DNA from: an uncultured beta proteobacterium
Lineage (GTDB): Bacteria > Pseudomonadota > Gammaproteobacteria > Burkholderiales > Burkholderiaceae
Direction: 5' to 3'
Length of the DNA: 27,887 nucleotides
NCBI GenBank assembly: GCA_903827075.1
Contig: CAIKGX010000103.1
Coordinates: 1-27,887, forward strand
Position numbers and translations under genes: made by a program. The notes under the pieces were generated by a model. That model was given only the letters and a program-made list of their open reading frames with translations. It searched no databases and was not told the origin of the DNA. Positions 13,471-21,315 of this stretch are shown one piece after another (within the stretch, counting starts at the first letter, position 1; each line of letters begins with the position of its first letter).

Positions 13471-14373
13471 CTACCAAAAAATTGCCCACAGAATTCCTAA
13501 AATAAGAACCCATTTACCGACGTAGTAAACAGTGCGATGACTTGCCTTCAGTTTTTTAGCTTGTGCCCGTAGTTGGTAAAAGTACTTAAAGAGGATATTT
13601 ACAAAGCCCACTTTCTCCCCTGCTACGTTTTGGGAAGAGGCCAAACTCATTACATGGCGACCAAACCATCGATTTATCACTTGAACTACCTTTGTATAAA
13701 CCGGGCGCTCCACATCACAAAATAAAACAATACGTTGGTGATCAGTTTCATTGGCGGCAAAGTGAATATAAGTTTCATCAAACATCACGGGCTCGCCATC
13801 CTTCCAGAAATAGCGCTCCCCATCGACTTCAATAAAGCACTTAGGATCATTTGGGGTAACTAAGCCAATGTGATAACGAAGAGAGCCGGCATAGGGGTCG
13901 CGATGACGCACCAAAGTAGCACCAGGCGGTAGAGAGGCAAACATGGCTGCCTTAATCGAGGGAATGGACTTTAATAGGGCAACCGTTTTAGGGCAGTTTG
14001 CTTGAGCTGAAGGCATATCCTTGCCGTACCAGTAGAGGTGAAAGCGTTTCCAACCGGTTCGGAAGAAAGAGTTAAAGCCAATATCGTTATACCCGGTGGC
14101 AGCTGCAATTGCACCATCTGCATTTAAAGAGAGGGCTTCTTGACGAATAATTTCCCAGTTATCTTGTAAGGGCTGCATTTCTGGAAACTGCTCAACTGGA
14201 ATAAAAGCACCCGCCTTTGTTTTAGAAAATAAATAGAGAATGCTATTGATGGGTGCTAGCAAGACCTGATAGTCAGTTAGGGATCTCACCAAGCCAAAGC
14301 GCACTTTTCCTCGGAAATAGACGTATATCGCTGAAGCAATAAAGATAAAAAAGATGATGTGACGTAATTGCAT
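13471..14373 (-). CDS. lpxO: LpxO-type lipid A hydroxylase (aspartyl/asparaginyl beta-hydroxylase fold)
   Basis: LpxO is an Fe(II)/2-oxoglutarate-dependent oxygenase that 2-hydroxylates a secondary acyl chain of lipid A. The 300-residue protein has an N-terminal membrane helix (about 3-20) and a C-terminal one (WVLILGILWAIFW). In between is the oxygenase domain: the iron ligands H157-x-D159 (VRHRDPYAGSLRYHIGL) and H204 (DETYIHFAANETDHQRIVLF), and R214, the likely 2-oxoglutarate anchor. The family also includes Asp/Asn beta-hydroxylases, so peptide substrates are not excluded, but the membrane anchors and length favour LpxO. It lies near an LpxL-type acyltransferase, fitting a lipid A-modifying role. 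Confidence 0.85.
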   Translation of the reverse strand: MQLRHIIFFIFIASAIYVYFRGKVRFGLVRSLTDYQVLLAPINSILYLFSKTKAGAFIPVEQFPEMQPLQDNWEIIRQEALSLNADGAIAAATGYNDIGFNSFFRTGWKRFHLYWYGKDMPSAQANCPKTVALLKSIPSIKAAMFASLPPGATLVRHRDPYAGSLRYHIGLVTPNDPKCFIEVDGERYFWKDGEPVMFDETYIHFAANETDHQRIVLFCDVERPVYTKVVQVINRWFGRHVMSLASSQNVAGEKVGFVNILFKYFYQLRAQAKKLKASHRTVYYVGKWVLILGILWAIFW

Positions 14374-14538
14374 AGAAATTACCGTTTAGCTTAACTAGTC
14401 TTATTTTAATTTGGATAGAGGTGACTTTCTGCCTATTTCTATGCAAACTATGCTCATATACTTATTGAGGTTAATGAAAAGCCTTCTTTTATGCGCCCAC
14501 TTGGGGCTGCAAGGGGGTAATTTACTGGAGAAAATTGT

Positions 14539-14904
14539 ATGAATGGGTTTGTAAAGTCACTTCTAAGTCTTATATTGATTGGGTTGGCAGTACTTGCAGG
14601 GTATACCTGGATCATGCTGACTTGGAGCTATGGCAGCGGTGAGCGGGCGGGTTATGTACAGAAATTCTCCAATCGTGGCTACATATGCAAGACTTGGGAG
14701 GGTGAATTAGCCATGGTTTCGATGCCCGGCACCATGTCCGAAAAGTTCTTTTTTACGGTGCGTGAAGATGCTGTGGCGCAGAAAATTAATGCAAATTTAG
14801 GAAAAAAGGTTGCCCTAAAGTATGACCAACACATTGGATTGCCAACAAGCTGTTTTGGGGATACCGAATATTTTGTATCTGATATTACGGTTTTAGAGGA
14901 ATAA
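14539..14904 (+). CDS. Conserved membrane-anchored protein of unknown function
   Basis: The 121-residue protein has one N-terminal transmembrane helix (about residues 7-28, LLSLILIGLAVLAGYTWIML) and a small domain probably in the periplasm. Distinctive segments are TWSYGSGERAGYVQKFS, the pair ICKTWEGELAM and SMPGTMSEKFFFTVRED, and a C-terminal GLPTSCFGDTEYF; the two cysteines (in ICKTW and TSCFG) may form a disulfide. I recall similar proteins, unnamed, in other betaproteobacteria. A GGAG ribosome binding site (14527-14530) precedes the ATG. A TTGAGG/TTTATG pair with a 17-bp spacer near 14465-14493 is a weak promoter candidate. Function is unknown. Confidence 0.85.
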   Translation: MNGFVKSLLSLILIGLAVLAGYTWIMLTWSYGSGERAGYVQKFSNRGYICKTWEGELAMVSMPGTMSEKFFFTVREDAVAQKINANLGKKVALKYDQHIGLPTSCFGDTEYFVSDITVLEE

Positions 14905-14961
14905 TGAGCTCTAACAAAAAAATTGCTGTAGTGCAGCTTTATTTTTGTAATTTTTTGTGGT

Positions 14962-14988
14962 TAAAATCATGTAAGCGCACTGTGCGCT
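14962..14988 (+). promoter_or_regulatory. HU promoter -10 and adjoining perfect palindrome
   Basis: TAAAAT (14962-14967) is a likely -10 for the HU gene, with no good -35. A perfect 15-bp palindrome, AGCGCACTGTGCGCT (14974-14988), lies at the expected transcription start. It could be an operator or a 5' hairpin of the mRNA. Confidence 0.4.
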
Positions 14989-15015
14989 GACATCAATATT
15001 TATAAGGAGCTTCAC

Positions 15016-15300
15016 TTGAATAAAGCAGAACTAATCGCAGCTATTGCTGACGACGCTGAGATCTCAAAAGCCAAGGCTGAATTTGCATTAAATTCTGCTA
15101 TTGAGCAAATCATTAAAGCTGTTACTAAAGGTGACTCAGTTCAACTGATCGGCTTCGGTACTTTCGCTTCTGGTAAACGTGCTGCACGTATGGGTCGCAA
15201 CCCAAAAACTGGCGAGCCACTCAAAATTGCTGCAGCAAAAACAGTTAAGTTTTCTGCTGGTAAGGCATTTAAAGATTCAGTTAACAAGCGTAAGAAATAA
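15016..15300 (+). CDS. hup: HU-type nucleoid DNA-binding protein
   Basis: The 94-residue protein is a standard HU. It has the N-terminal helices (MNKAELIAAIADDAEISKAK), the IGFGTFASGKRAARMGRNPK beta-arm base and arm, and the C-terminal FSAGKAFKDSVN. HU bends and compacts DNA without strong sequence preference. The start is TTG 15016 with a good AAGGAG ribosome binding site (15003-15008). A strong terminator follows the stop. Codon usage (GCT, AAA, GGT) fits high expression. IHF subunits are less likely, since the arm and length are those of HU-beta. Confidence 0.95.
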   Translation: MNKAELIAAIADDAEISKAKAEFALNSAIEQIIKAVTKGDSVQLIGFGTFASGKRAARMGRNPKTGEPLKIAAAKTVKFSAGKAFKDSVNKRKK

Positions 15301-15317
15301 TTCTTTCTTTGTTGACG

Positions 15318-15344
15318 AAAAAGCCCGGCATGCCGGGCTTTTTT
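15318..15344. terminator. Bidirectional rho-independent terminator (HU/rodA)
   Basis: The stem around AAGCCCGGCATGCCGGGCTT (15321-15340) is flanked by A and T runs on both sides, so it can end transcription of HU and of the leftward rod-shape operon ending at rodA. Confidence 0.9.
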
Positions 15345-15392
15345 GTTTCTAACATTTTCCATAAGGATGACGCATAAGTTGTGGGTGGAAAT

Positions 15393-16544
15393 TTAGCTTT
15401 GCACTAAGCGCCGATGGCGATGAATGCTCATCAGAATTCCAGCTCCAAATCCCAGGGTAACTAAGGCGGTACCACCATAACTAATAAAGGGAAGGGGTAC
15501 ACCCACTACCGGAAGCAAACCACTCACCATGCCAATATTGACAAAGGCATAGGTAAAGAAAATAAGCGTAACGGAGGCACCTAGGAGTCGAGTAAATAAA
15601 TTGGGAGCGCTTGCAGAAATGGCTAGCCCCCTTTTGATAAGCGCAAAAAATAGCACCAATAAAACTAGATTTCCGAGTAAGCCAAATTCTTCTGAGAAAA
15701 CGGCAAATACAAAGTCAGTATGTTTCTCTGGAATAAATTCTAAATGCGATTGTGTTCCTTGAAACCAGCCTTTACCAAAAAATCCACCAGAGCCGATAGC
15801 GATCATAGATTGAATGGTATGGAATCCTTTTCCAAGAGGATCGCTGCTCGGGTCAAGCAAAGTACAAATGCGATGCTTTTGATAATTGTGTACAAATGGC
15901 CATGCAACATCATGTGCACAAATCGTATTGCCAAAGATGATGATCAGCAAAATTCCGATAGCGCCAATACCGATAAAAGGCAATATCCATTTCCAGGGAA
16001 GGCCAGCAAGAATAATCACGTACATCCCAGCGGCAAATACGAGTAATGCAGTTCCCAAGTCTGGTTGACGCGCAATTAGTAAAACGGGAATTCCAAGGAT
16101 GATTGCGGCCACTCCATAGTCCCAAGATTTTAGTATGCCTTCACGTTTTTGAAAGTACCAAGCCAGCATGAGTGGCATTGCAATCTTCATTATTTCTGAA
16201 GGCTGAATCACAATGCCAATGTTGAGCCAACGACGCGCACCTTTTTTAATTAGGCCAAAGATTGCAACGGCAATTAATAATGCAATGCCAAAACCATAAA
16301 TCCATACAGCTGCCGTTTCTAACCACTTTGGTGGAATGCGAGACACAATCCACATTACTGCAAATGAGAGGGCGAGATTGCGAAGCTCATCTCCAATGAG
16401 AACGGGCGTATTCTGACTCGCAGATAAGAAGGTAAAAAACCCTACTGTTGCTAAGCCAAGTAGAATAAGGCCGAGCTGGCGGTCAAGGCCAGAAAAAAAA
16501 CTAAAAAATATCTTCCGAATTTTTATTATGGCGCTCTTTTCCAT
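15393..16544 (-). CDS. rodA: Rod shape-determining peptidoglycan glycosyltransferase
   Basis: RodA is the SEDS-family polymerase that, with PBP2, makes peptidoglycan in side-wall growth. The 383-residue protein is polytopic, with about ten helices. Family landmarks are ARRWLNIGIVIQPSEIMKIA, the ARQPDLGTALL segment, the catalytic-aspartate region FIPEKHTDFVFAVFSEEFG (Asp in HTDF) and the C-terminal LPVVGVPLPFISYGGTALV. These set RodA apart from FtsW only in combination with location: it is the last gene of mreBCD-mrdA-rodA. Its ATG lies inside the 3' end of mrdA (19-base overlap), so translation is coupled. Confidence 0.95.
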   Translation of the reverse strand: MEKSAIIKIRKIFFSFFSGLDRQLGLILLGLATVGFFTFLSASQNTPVLIGDELRNLALSFAVMWIVSRIPPKWLETAAVWIYGFGIALLIAVAIFGLIKKGARRWLNIGIVIQPSEIMKIAMPLMLAWYFQKREGILKSWDYGVAAIILGIPVLLIARQPDLGTALLVFAAGMYVIILAGLPWKWILPFIGIGAIGILLIIIFGNTICAHDVAWPFVHNYQKHRICTLLDPSSDPLGKGFHTIQSMIAIGSGGFFGKGWFQGTQSHLEFIPEKHTDFVFAVFSEEFGLLGNLVLLVLFFALIKRGLAISASAPNLFTRLLGASVTLIFFTYAFVNIGMVSGLLPVVGVPLPFISYGGTALVTLGFGAGILMSIHRHRRLVQS

Positions 16545-18433
16545 TCAGGAACCTCCTTGGGCCACTTGCCATCAATATAAAAATCCAAGGCTTTGCGTGC
16601 AATCGGTGCCGCATATTGCGCGCCAAAACCAGCGTTCTCAACCACCATTGCGATCACAATCGTTGGCTTTTCTGCTGGGGCAAAAGCAATATAAAGAGCG
16701 TGGTCACGTAAAAATTCTGCAGTGGAACCGTGCTTATATTCTTTCGAATTCAAGCTAAAAACTTGGGCGGTACCAGTCTTACCACCTACTTGATAGCCCG
16801 TGCCTTTAAATGCCGTAGCCGATGTACCCGAAACGTTCACTTCAACCATGGCCTTTTTAATTACTTCAATATTCTCAGCCTTCAAATCAATGCGATAGCT
16901 TTCCTTGGGCGTCGTCAAGGCGCGATGGCGCGTAAATGGATCTTCAATTGCTTTGACTAAATGCGGCTTCATCACAATTCCGTTGTTAGCAACGTTTGCC
17001 ATCGCATGGGCTAATTGCAAAATCGTGAAGGCGTTGTAACCTTGACCAATTCCCAGGGAGATAGTTTCACCTTCATACCATTTTTGTTGCTCTGGTTTTT
17101 TGAATGTATTTTTCTTCCACTCGGTAGACGGCAAAACACCTTTAGATTCACCTTGTAAATCAATGCCGGTGATTTGGCCAAAGCCCAGTGGCTTCATAAA
17201 GTCATGCATCGTGTTGACGCCCATATCGCGCGCAAGCGTGTAATAGTAGGTATCGCAAGATTCCACAATAGACTTTTGCATGTCCACAATTCCATGTCCC
17301 CCTTTTTTGTCATCACGGAAGGTGTGGTTACCAAAATCAAAGTAGCCTGGGTCTGAAATCGTTTGTGATGGAGTACGCTTTTTTGTTTCTAAAGCAGCCA
17401 AGGCCATGAATGGTTTGTATGTAGATCCTGGTGGATAGATGCCTTTGAGCGGGCGGTTATAGAGGGGCTTTTGTAAAGATTCATTAAGCTCTTTCCAGGT
17501 AACTGAATCAATCCCCTCTACAAAATCATTGGGGTTGAAATTGGGCTTTGAAACAAAGGCCAGGACATCGCCAGTTTCTGGTTCGATAGCAACAAATGCC
17601 CCGCGAAAATTTCCATATAACTCTTCAACCAAATACTGTAATTTGATGTCGACCGAGAGGACTACATTCTTTCCGGGTATCGATGGTGAGCTAGAAAGAG
17701 TGCGCACGGGTTTTCCGCCTGCAGTAATTTCCACTTGATCGTAGCCAGGTACACCACGTAATACAGCCTCATAGCTTTGTTCTAAACCAATTTTCCCAAC
17801 GTACTGAATGCCCGGTAAAAAAGAGGTTTGCAAGGCATCGGGATCATCCGCTCTAGATCCCTCAATTTCGGTTTGCATACGCTCTTTATCTTTTTGGGAA
17901 ACGCGGCCAATATACCCAATCAGATGTGAGGCTAGTTCGTTATAAGGGTACTCACGGAAGCTACGGGCGCGGATCTCAACACCAGGAAAGCGGTAGCGGT
18001 TGGCCATAAATCGAGCGGTTTCTGTCTCAGTAAGCATCGAGCGCAGGGGAAAAGTACCCATTTTTCGGGAATCTTCCATTGAGCGCTTGAAATTTCGCTT
18101 GTCTCGTGGAGAAATCAGCACGATTTGAGATAAGTCTTCGATCAGATCATCTACATTCCCTTTTACCTCCTCAGCATTGACATCCAATGTGAGTGCAGAA
18201 TAGTTTCTTCCAATCACGATGCCATTGCGATCGATGATGAGACCGCGATTAGCGGGTGCTGGAACTAAAGCGATGCGATTATTCTCTGCTTGGAGCGCAT
18301 ATTTGCCATGACTGACTAGCTGCAACCAAACCAGTCGAGTAACTAGCAGGATGAAGCAGAAGGTGACAAACAGGGTCGCAATATGAATGCGCTCTTGAAA
18401 TGAGTCTAGATCCGGCTTTTTAAAAGAAACCAT
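16526..18433 (-). CDS. mrdA: Penicillin-binding protein 2 (elongation transpeptidase)
   Basis: PBP2 crosslinks peptidoglycan in the elongasome with RodA. The 635-residue protein has one membrane helix (about 18-40), a pedestal/dimerisation region (about 50-240) and a transpeptidase domain. The active-site motifs are S337-TYK (PPGSTYKPF), S392-CD (ESCDTYYY) and KTG at 552-554 (GGKTGTAQ). All catalytic residues are present. It follows mreD by 8 bp and overlaps rodA by 19 bp, within the rod-shape operon. Beta-lactams of the mecillinam type target this protein in other bacteria. Confidence 0.97.
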   Translation of the reverse strand: MVSFKKPDLDSFQERIHIATLFVTFCFILLVTRLVWLQLVSHGKYALQAENNRIALVPAPANRGLIIDRNGIVIGRNYSALTLDVNAEEVKGNVDDLIEDLSQIVLISPRDKRNFKRSMEDSRKMGTFPLRSMLTETETARFMANRYRFPGVEIRARSFREYPYNELASHLIGYIGRVSQKDKERMQTEIEGSRADDPDALQTSFLPGIQYVGKIGLEQSYEAVLRGVPGYDQVEITAGGKPVRTLSSSPSIPGKNVVLSVDIKLQYLVEELYGNFRGAFVAIEPETGDVLAFVSKPNFNPNDFVEGIDSVTWKELNESLQKPLYNRPLKGIYPPGSTYKPFMALAALETKKRTPSQTISDPGYFDFGNHTFRDDKKGGHGIVDMQKSIVESCDTYYYTLARDMGVNTMHDFMKPLGFGQITGIDLQGESKGVLPSTEWKKNTFKKPEQQKWYEGETISLGIGQGYNAFTILQLAHAMANVANNGIVMKPHLVKAIEDPFTRHRALTTPKESYRIDLKAENIEVIKKAMVEVNVSGTSATAFKGTGYQVGGKTGTAQVFSLNSKEYKHGSTAEFLRDHALYIAFAPAEKPTIVIAMVVENAGFGAQYAAPIARKALDFYIDGKWPKEVPEWKRAP

Positions 18434-18441
18434 ACAGCTTC

Positions 18442-18966
18442 TTAAATTGGGCGATTGTGATCAACGTCAATGGGGCGACGTTGAGGTGCCAACAAAATAC
18501 GGGTCACTATGGGCCACAATAAAGCCTCAATGAGGGCCTGTATAGCGCCTGTCAAAGCCCACCAATACAGCTCCCCACTCAAAAGCCAATGCGCGAGAAC
18601 GGGAAATAACGATACTAATAAAAAGAGGGGTAGCAAATGGAGCGCCTGTGTCAGAACACCCAAAGGGATGATCCGCCTGTGCCATGAGATGGCAAGAAAA
18701 GCGACCAATGAATAGCTAAAGGCATGCAAACCCAATAAATCAGAGTTGTGCACATCCATCATCAGGCCCAGTAAAAAGGCCAAAATGACGCTGACATGGC
18801 GATGCTGATGGATGTTCCAAAACACAATGCACAGAATTAACCAATCGGGCACCCAACCATAGTTGCCTATAGGCAATAGATTAAGCATCAGCGCACAGAA
18901 AAGGCTGAAATAAATAAATACCCGATTTACTGGGCGAAGGATGTAGCCGCTTTGAAAGTCGATCAT
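18442..18966 (-). CDS. mreD: Rod shape-determining protein MreD
   Basis: MreD is a small inner-membrane protein of the elongasome. The 174-residue product has about five or six hydrophobic helices and little else. It contains the family-type segments LPIGNYGWVPDWLILCIVFW and FLLGLMMDVHNSDLLGLHAF (the DxxxxxxLG pattern common in MreD). It overlaps mreC by four bases and precedes mrdA by 8 bp. It has no soluble domain. Assignment rests mainly on topology and operon position. Confidence 0.93.
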   Translation of the reverse strand: MIDFQSGYILRPVNRVFIYFSLFCALMLNLLPIGNYGWVPDWLILCIVFWNIHQHRHVSVILAFLLGLMMDVHNSDLLGLHAFSYSLVAFLAISWHRRIIPLGVLTQALHLLPLFLLVSLFPVLAHWLLSGELYWWALTGAIQALIEALLWPIVTRILLAPQRRPIDVDHNRPI

Positions 18967-19892
18967 TGCATGCCTCGCGCCCGAGTTTGGCGTCTACCAG
19001 GCGCATTTGTAAGAGGCGCCCCTGCTTTATTGGTGGCACTAGACGCTTTTGCATCCCACTGGGGGTCATATAAAAAGGCGAGCGCTTGACGATATCGATT
19101 GACTGGGGCAATGGGCACACAAAAGACATTGGATGAGTTTTTGTCTGCGCTGCGTTCGATGCGGCTGATCACGGCAACAGCAAATCCTGGTGGGTAGACG
19201 CCATCGATACCAGAAGTGATTAGGACATCTCCGACTTCTAAGTCGCTAGCAACAGGTAGATATCGAAGCTCTAATGGATTGCCACGACCCGCCCCAAAAA
19301 CAGCCGCCCTTAAACCATTGCGAGCCACTTGAACGGGAACCGCAAAATCACGATCTTCTAATAAAGACACTTCGGCAGAGTGATCGTAGATACGAACCAC
19401 TTGACCCAAAATCCCAGCGTCGTTAGCGATGGGATTGCCAAGCTTTAAACCGTCATTGCTGCCTCGGTTTACGACAATGCGTTGTGAAATCGGGTTAGGT
19501 GGATTAAATAGAATTTCCACTGGCAATGTTTTAAATGAAATTTGCTTTTGCAAATCCATTAACTGCCGTAAGTTTTGATTTTCAATTAAGAGAAATTCAG
19601 ATTGATTGGCTAGCAATGACAGCTCTGCTTGACGCACTTTCATTTCTTGGTTTTCTTGATCAAGCGTTCCACGAGTCGTGAAATATTCTGAACTAGCTTC
19701 GAGCGCATTGCGCGGCATCATCATGACGTATTCAAGGGGGCGCAAAACCCAATTGACAGAGTCGCGAATGGGATCGAGGGCTTTAAAGCGAAAATCGATC
19801 AGCATCAGAGCGACGCTGATCGATAGACAGACAATCAGTTTGACTAAAGCAGGAACGCCTTGTCTGAAAAGAGGAGGGGCGCTATGTTGCAA
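18963..19892 (-). CDS. mreC: Rod shape-determining protein MreC
   Basis: MreC is the periplasmic scaffold that links MreB and MreD to the cell-wall enzymes. The 309-residue protein has one N-terminal membrane helix (about 16-32), a coiled coil (around residues 75-115, QEMKVRQAELSLLANQSEFL) and a beta-barrel domain with RIVVNRGSNDGLKLGNPIA and a later VGDVLITSGIDGVYPPGFAV motif. The C-terminal tail is basic (GRRQTRARGMQ). It lies 24 bp after mreB. Confidence 0.95.
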   Translation of the reverse strand: MQHSAPPLFRQGVPALVKLIVCLSISVALMLIDFRFKALDPIRDSVNWVLRPLEYVMMMPRNALEASSEYFTTRGTLDQENQEMKVRQAELSLLANQSEFLLIENQNLRQLMDLQKQISFKTLPVEILFNPPNPISQRIVVNRGSNDGLKLGNPIANDAGILGQVVRIYDHSAEVSLLEDRDFAVPVQVARNGLRAAVFGAGRGNPLELRYLPVASDLEVGDVLITSGIDGVYPPGFAVAVISRIERSADKNSSNVFCVPIAPVNRYRQALAFLYDPQWDAKASSATNKAGAPLTNAPGRRQTRARGMQ

Positions 19893-19916
19893 TTCCCTAG
19901 TCGACGATTAAGTCGC

Positions 19917-20960
19917 TTACTCTTGCGAGAACACGCCACCCAGCTTGTCCATGCGCTCTAAGGCAATACCGCAACCACGGGCAACGCAAGTGAGTGGGTC
20001 TTCTGCAACATGAATAGGTAGGCCAGTTTCTTCCATGAGGAGGCGATCAAGGTCACGCAGTAATGCGCCACCACCAGTCAACATCATGCCGCGTTCGGCG
20101 ATATCGGATGCGAGCTCAGGAGGAATTTGTTCAAGTGCGGCTTTAACTGCGGTCACAATTTGATTTAATGGATCGGTCAATGCTTCGAGCACTTCGTTGC
20201 TAGTCACCGTGAAGCTACGTGGAATGCCTTCAGAAAGATTGCGGCCTTTTACTTCCATCTCGCGCACTTCAGCGCCAGGGAATGCAGAGCCAATTGTTTT
20301 CTTGATTAACTCAGCAGTTTGCTCGCCGATCAACATGCCGTAGTTGCGACGAATATAATTGGTAATGGCTTCATCAAATTTATCACCACCAACTCGAACA
20401 GAGCCTTTGTAAACCATGCCGCCTAATGACATGACACCAACTTCAGTCGTGCCGCCACCAATATCAACCACCATTGATCCAGCCGCTTCAGAAACTGGTA
20501 GGCCTGCACCAATCGCAGCAGCCATAGGCTCTTCAATTAAAAATACTTGAGATGCTCCAGCGCCTAAGGCGGATTCACGAATTGCGCGGCGCTCAACTTG
20601 GGTAGATCCACAAGGAACGCAAATGATGATGCGGGGGCTTGGCTTTAATAGCTTGCTCTCGTGCACCATTTTGATAAATTGCTTGAGCATTTGCTCGGTG
20701 ATGGTGAAATCGGCAATAACACCGTCTTTCATAGGGCGAATCGCCTCAATATTTCCAGGAACGCGTCCTAACATCGCCTTCGCTTCTTTCCCGACAGCCA
20801 AAATGGTTTTTTTGCCATTTGGGCCACCTTCGGTGCGAATTGCCACAACGGACGGTTCATCAAGCACAATACCCCGTTCACGCATGTAAATTAAGGTGTT
20901 GGCGGTACCTAGGTCGATGGCCAGGTCATTAGAAAAGTAGCTGCGGAAAAAACCAAACAT
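19917..20960 (-). CDS. mreB: Rod shape-determining protein MreB (bacterial actin)
   Basis: MreB forms membrane-attached filaments that direct side-wall synthesis. The 347-residue protein starts MFGFFRSYFSNDLAIDLGTA, with the hydrophobic N-terminus thought to bind membrane followed by the phosphate-1 loop. Phosphate-2 is seen as VDIGGGTTEVGVM and the adenosine motif as LTGGGALLRDLDRLL. It is first in the leftward operon and diverges from gatC; the 61-bp gap should hold both promoters. I can see AT-rich stretches there but no convincing sigma70 pair. Confidence 0.97.
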   Translation of the reverse strand: MFGFFRSYFSNDLAIDLGTANTLIYMRERGIVLDEPSVVAIRTEGGPNGKKTILAVGKEAKAMLGRVPGNIEAIRPMKDGVIADFTITEQMLKQFIKMVHESKLLKPSPRIIICVPCGSTQVERRAIRESALGAGASQVFLIEEPMAAAIGAGLPVSEAAGSMVVDIGGGTTEVGVMSLGGMVYKGSVRVGGDKFDEAITNYIRRNYGMLIGEQTAELIKKTIGSAFPGAEVREMEVKGRNLSEGIPRSFTVTSNEVLEALTDPLNQIVTAVKAALEQIPPELASDIAERGMMLTGGGALLRDLDRLLMEETGLPIHVAEDPLTCVARGCGIALERMDKLGGVFSQE

Positions 20961-21021
20961 GATGTAGTGGGAAAATAGTAAGTGTTAATAAAAATATATA
21001 GGAATGATACTCTAGCGCCCC

Positions 21022-21315
21022 ATGAAACTTGATGATGTCCAGCGCATTGCGCACCTTTCCATGCTTGAGTTAAGTCAGGCTGAAGCCGAGGCAGTATTAC
21101 CTCAATTGCAAGCCGTTTTTTCTTTGGTCGAGGAAATGCAGGCAGTTGATACCACTGGGCTGGAGCCTTTGGCCCACCCCATCCTCTTTTTACGAGATTT
21201 GGCACAGCCTTTGAGGGCCGATGAAGTGACTGAATCCGATCATCGCGCCCAAAATATGCAATCTGCCCCTGCTGAGCAGGACGGTTACTTTTTAGTTCCT
21301 CGGGTGATTGAATGA
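21022..21315 (+). CDS. gatC: Asp-tRNA(Asn)/Glu-tRNA(Gln) amidotransferase subunit C
   Basis: GatC is the small scaffold that wraps around GatA and GatB in the amidotransferase converting mischarged Asp-tRNA(Asn) and Glu-tRNA(Gln). The 97-residue protein matches the family: VQRIAHLSMLELS at the start, a middle helix VFSLVEEMQAVDTTGLEPLA, then LRADEVTE, and the C-terminal DGYFLVPRVIE. It overlaps gatA by four bases (ATGA), the first link in gatC-gatA-gatB. Confidence 0.96.
   Translation: MKLDDVQRIAHLSMLELSQAEAEAVLPQLQAVFSLVEEMQAVDTTGLEPLAHPILFLRDLAQPLRADEVTESDHRAQNMQSAPAEQDGYFLVPRVIE

Noticed and set aside
14905..14950. Terminator after the conserved membrane protein gene
   Set aside because: GCTG (14925-14928) and CAGC (14934-14937) give only a 4-bp stem before the T-rich stretch, too weak to call.
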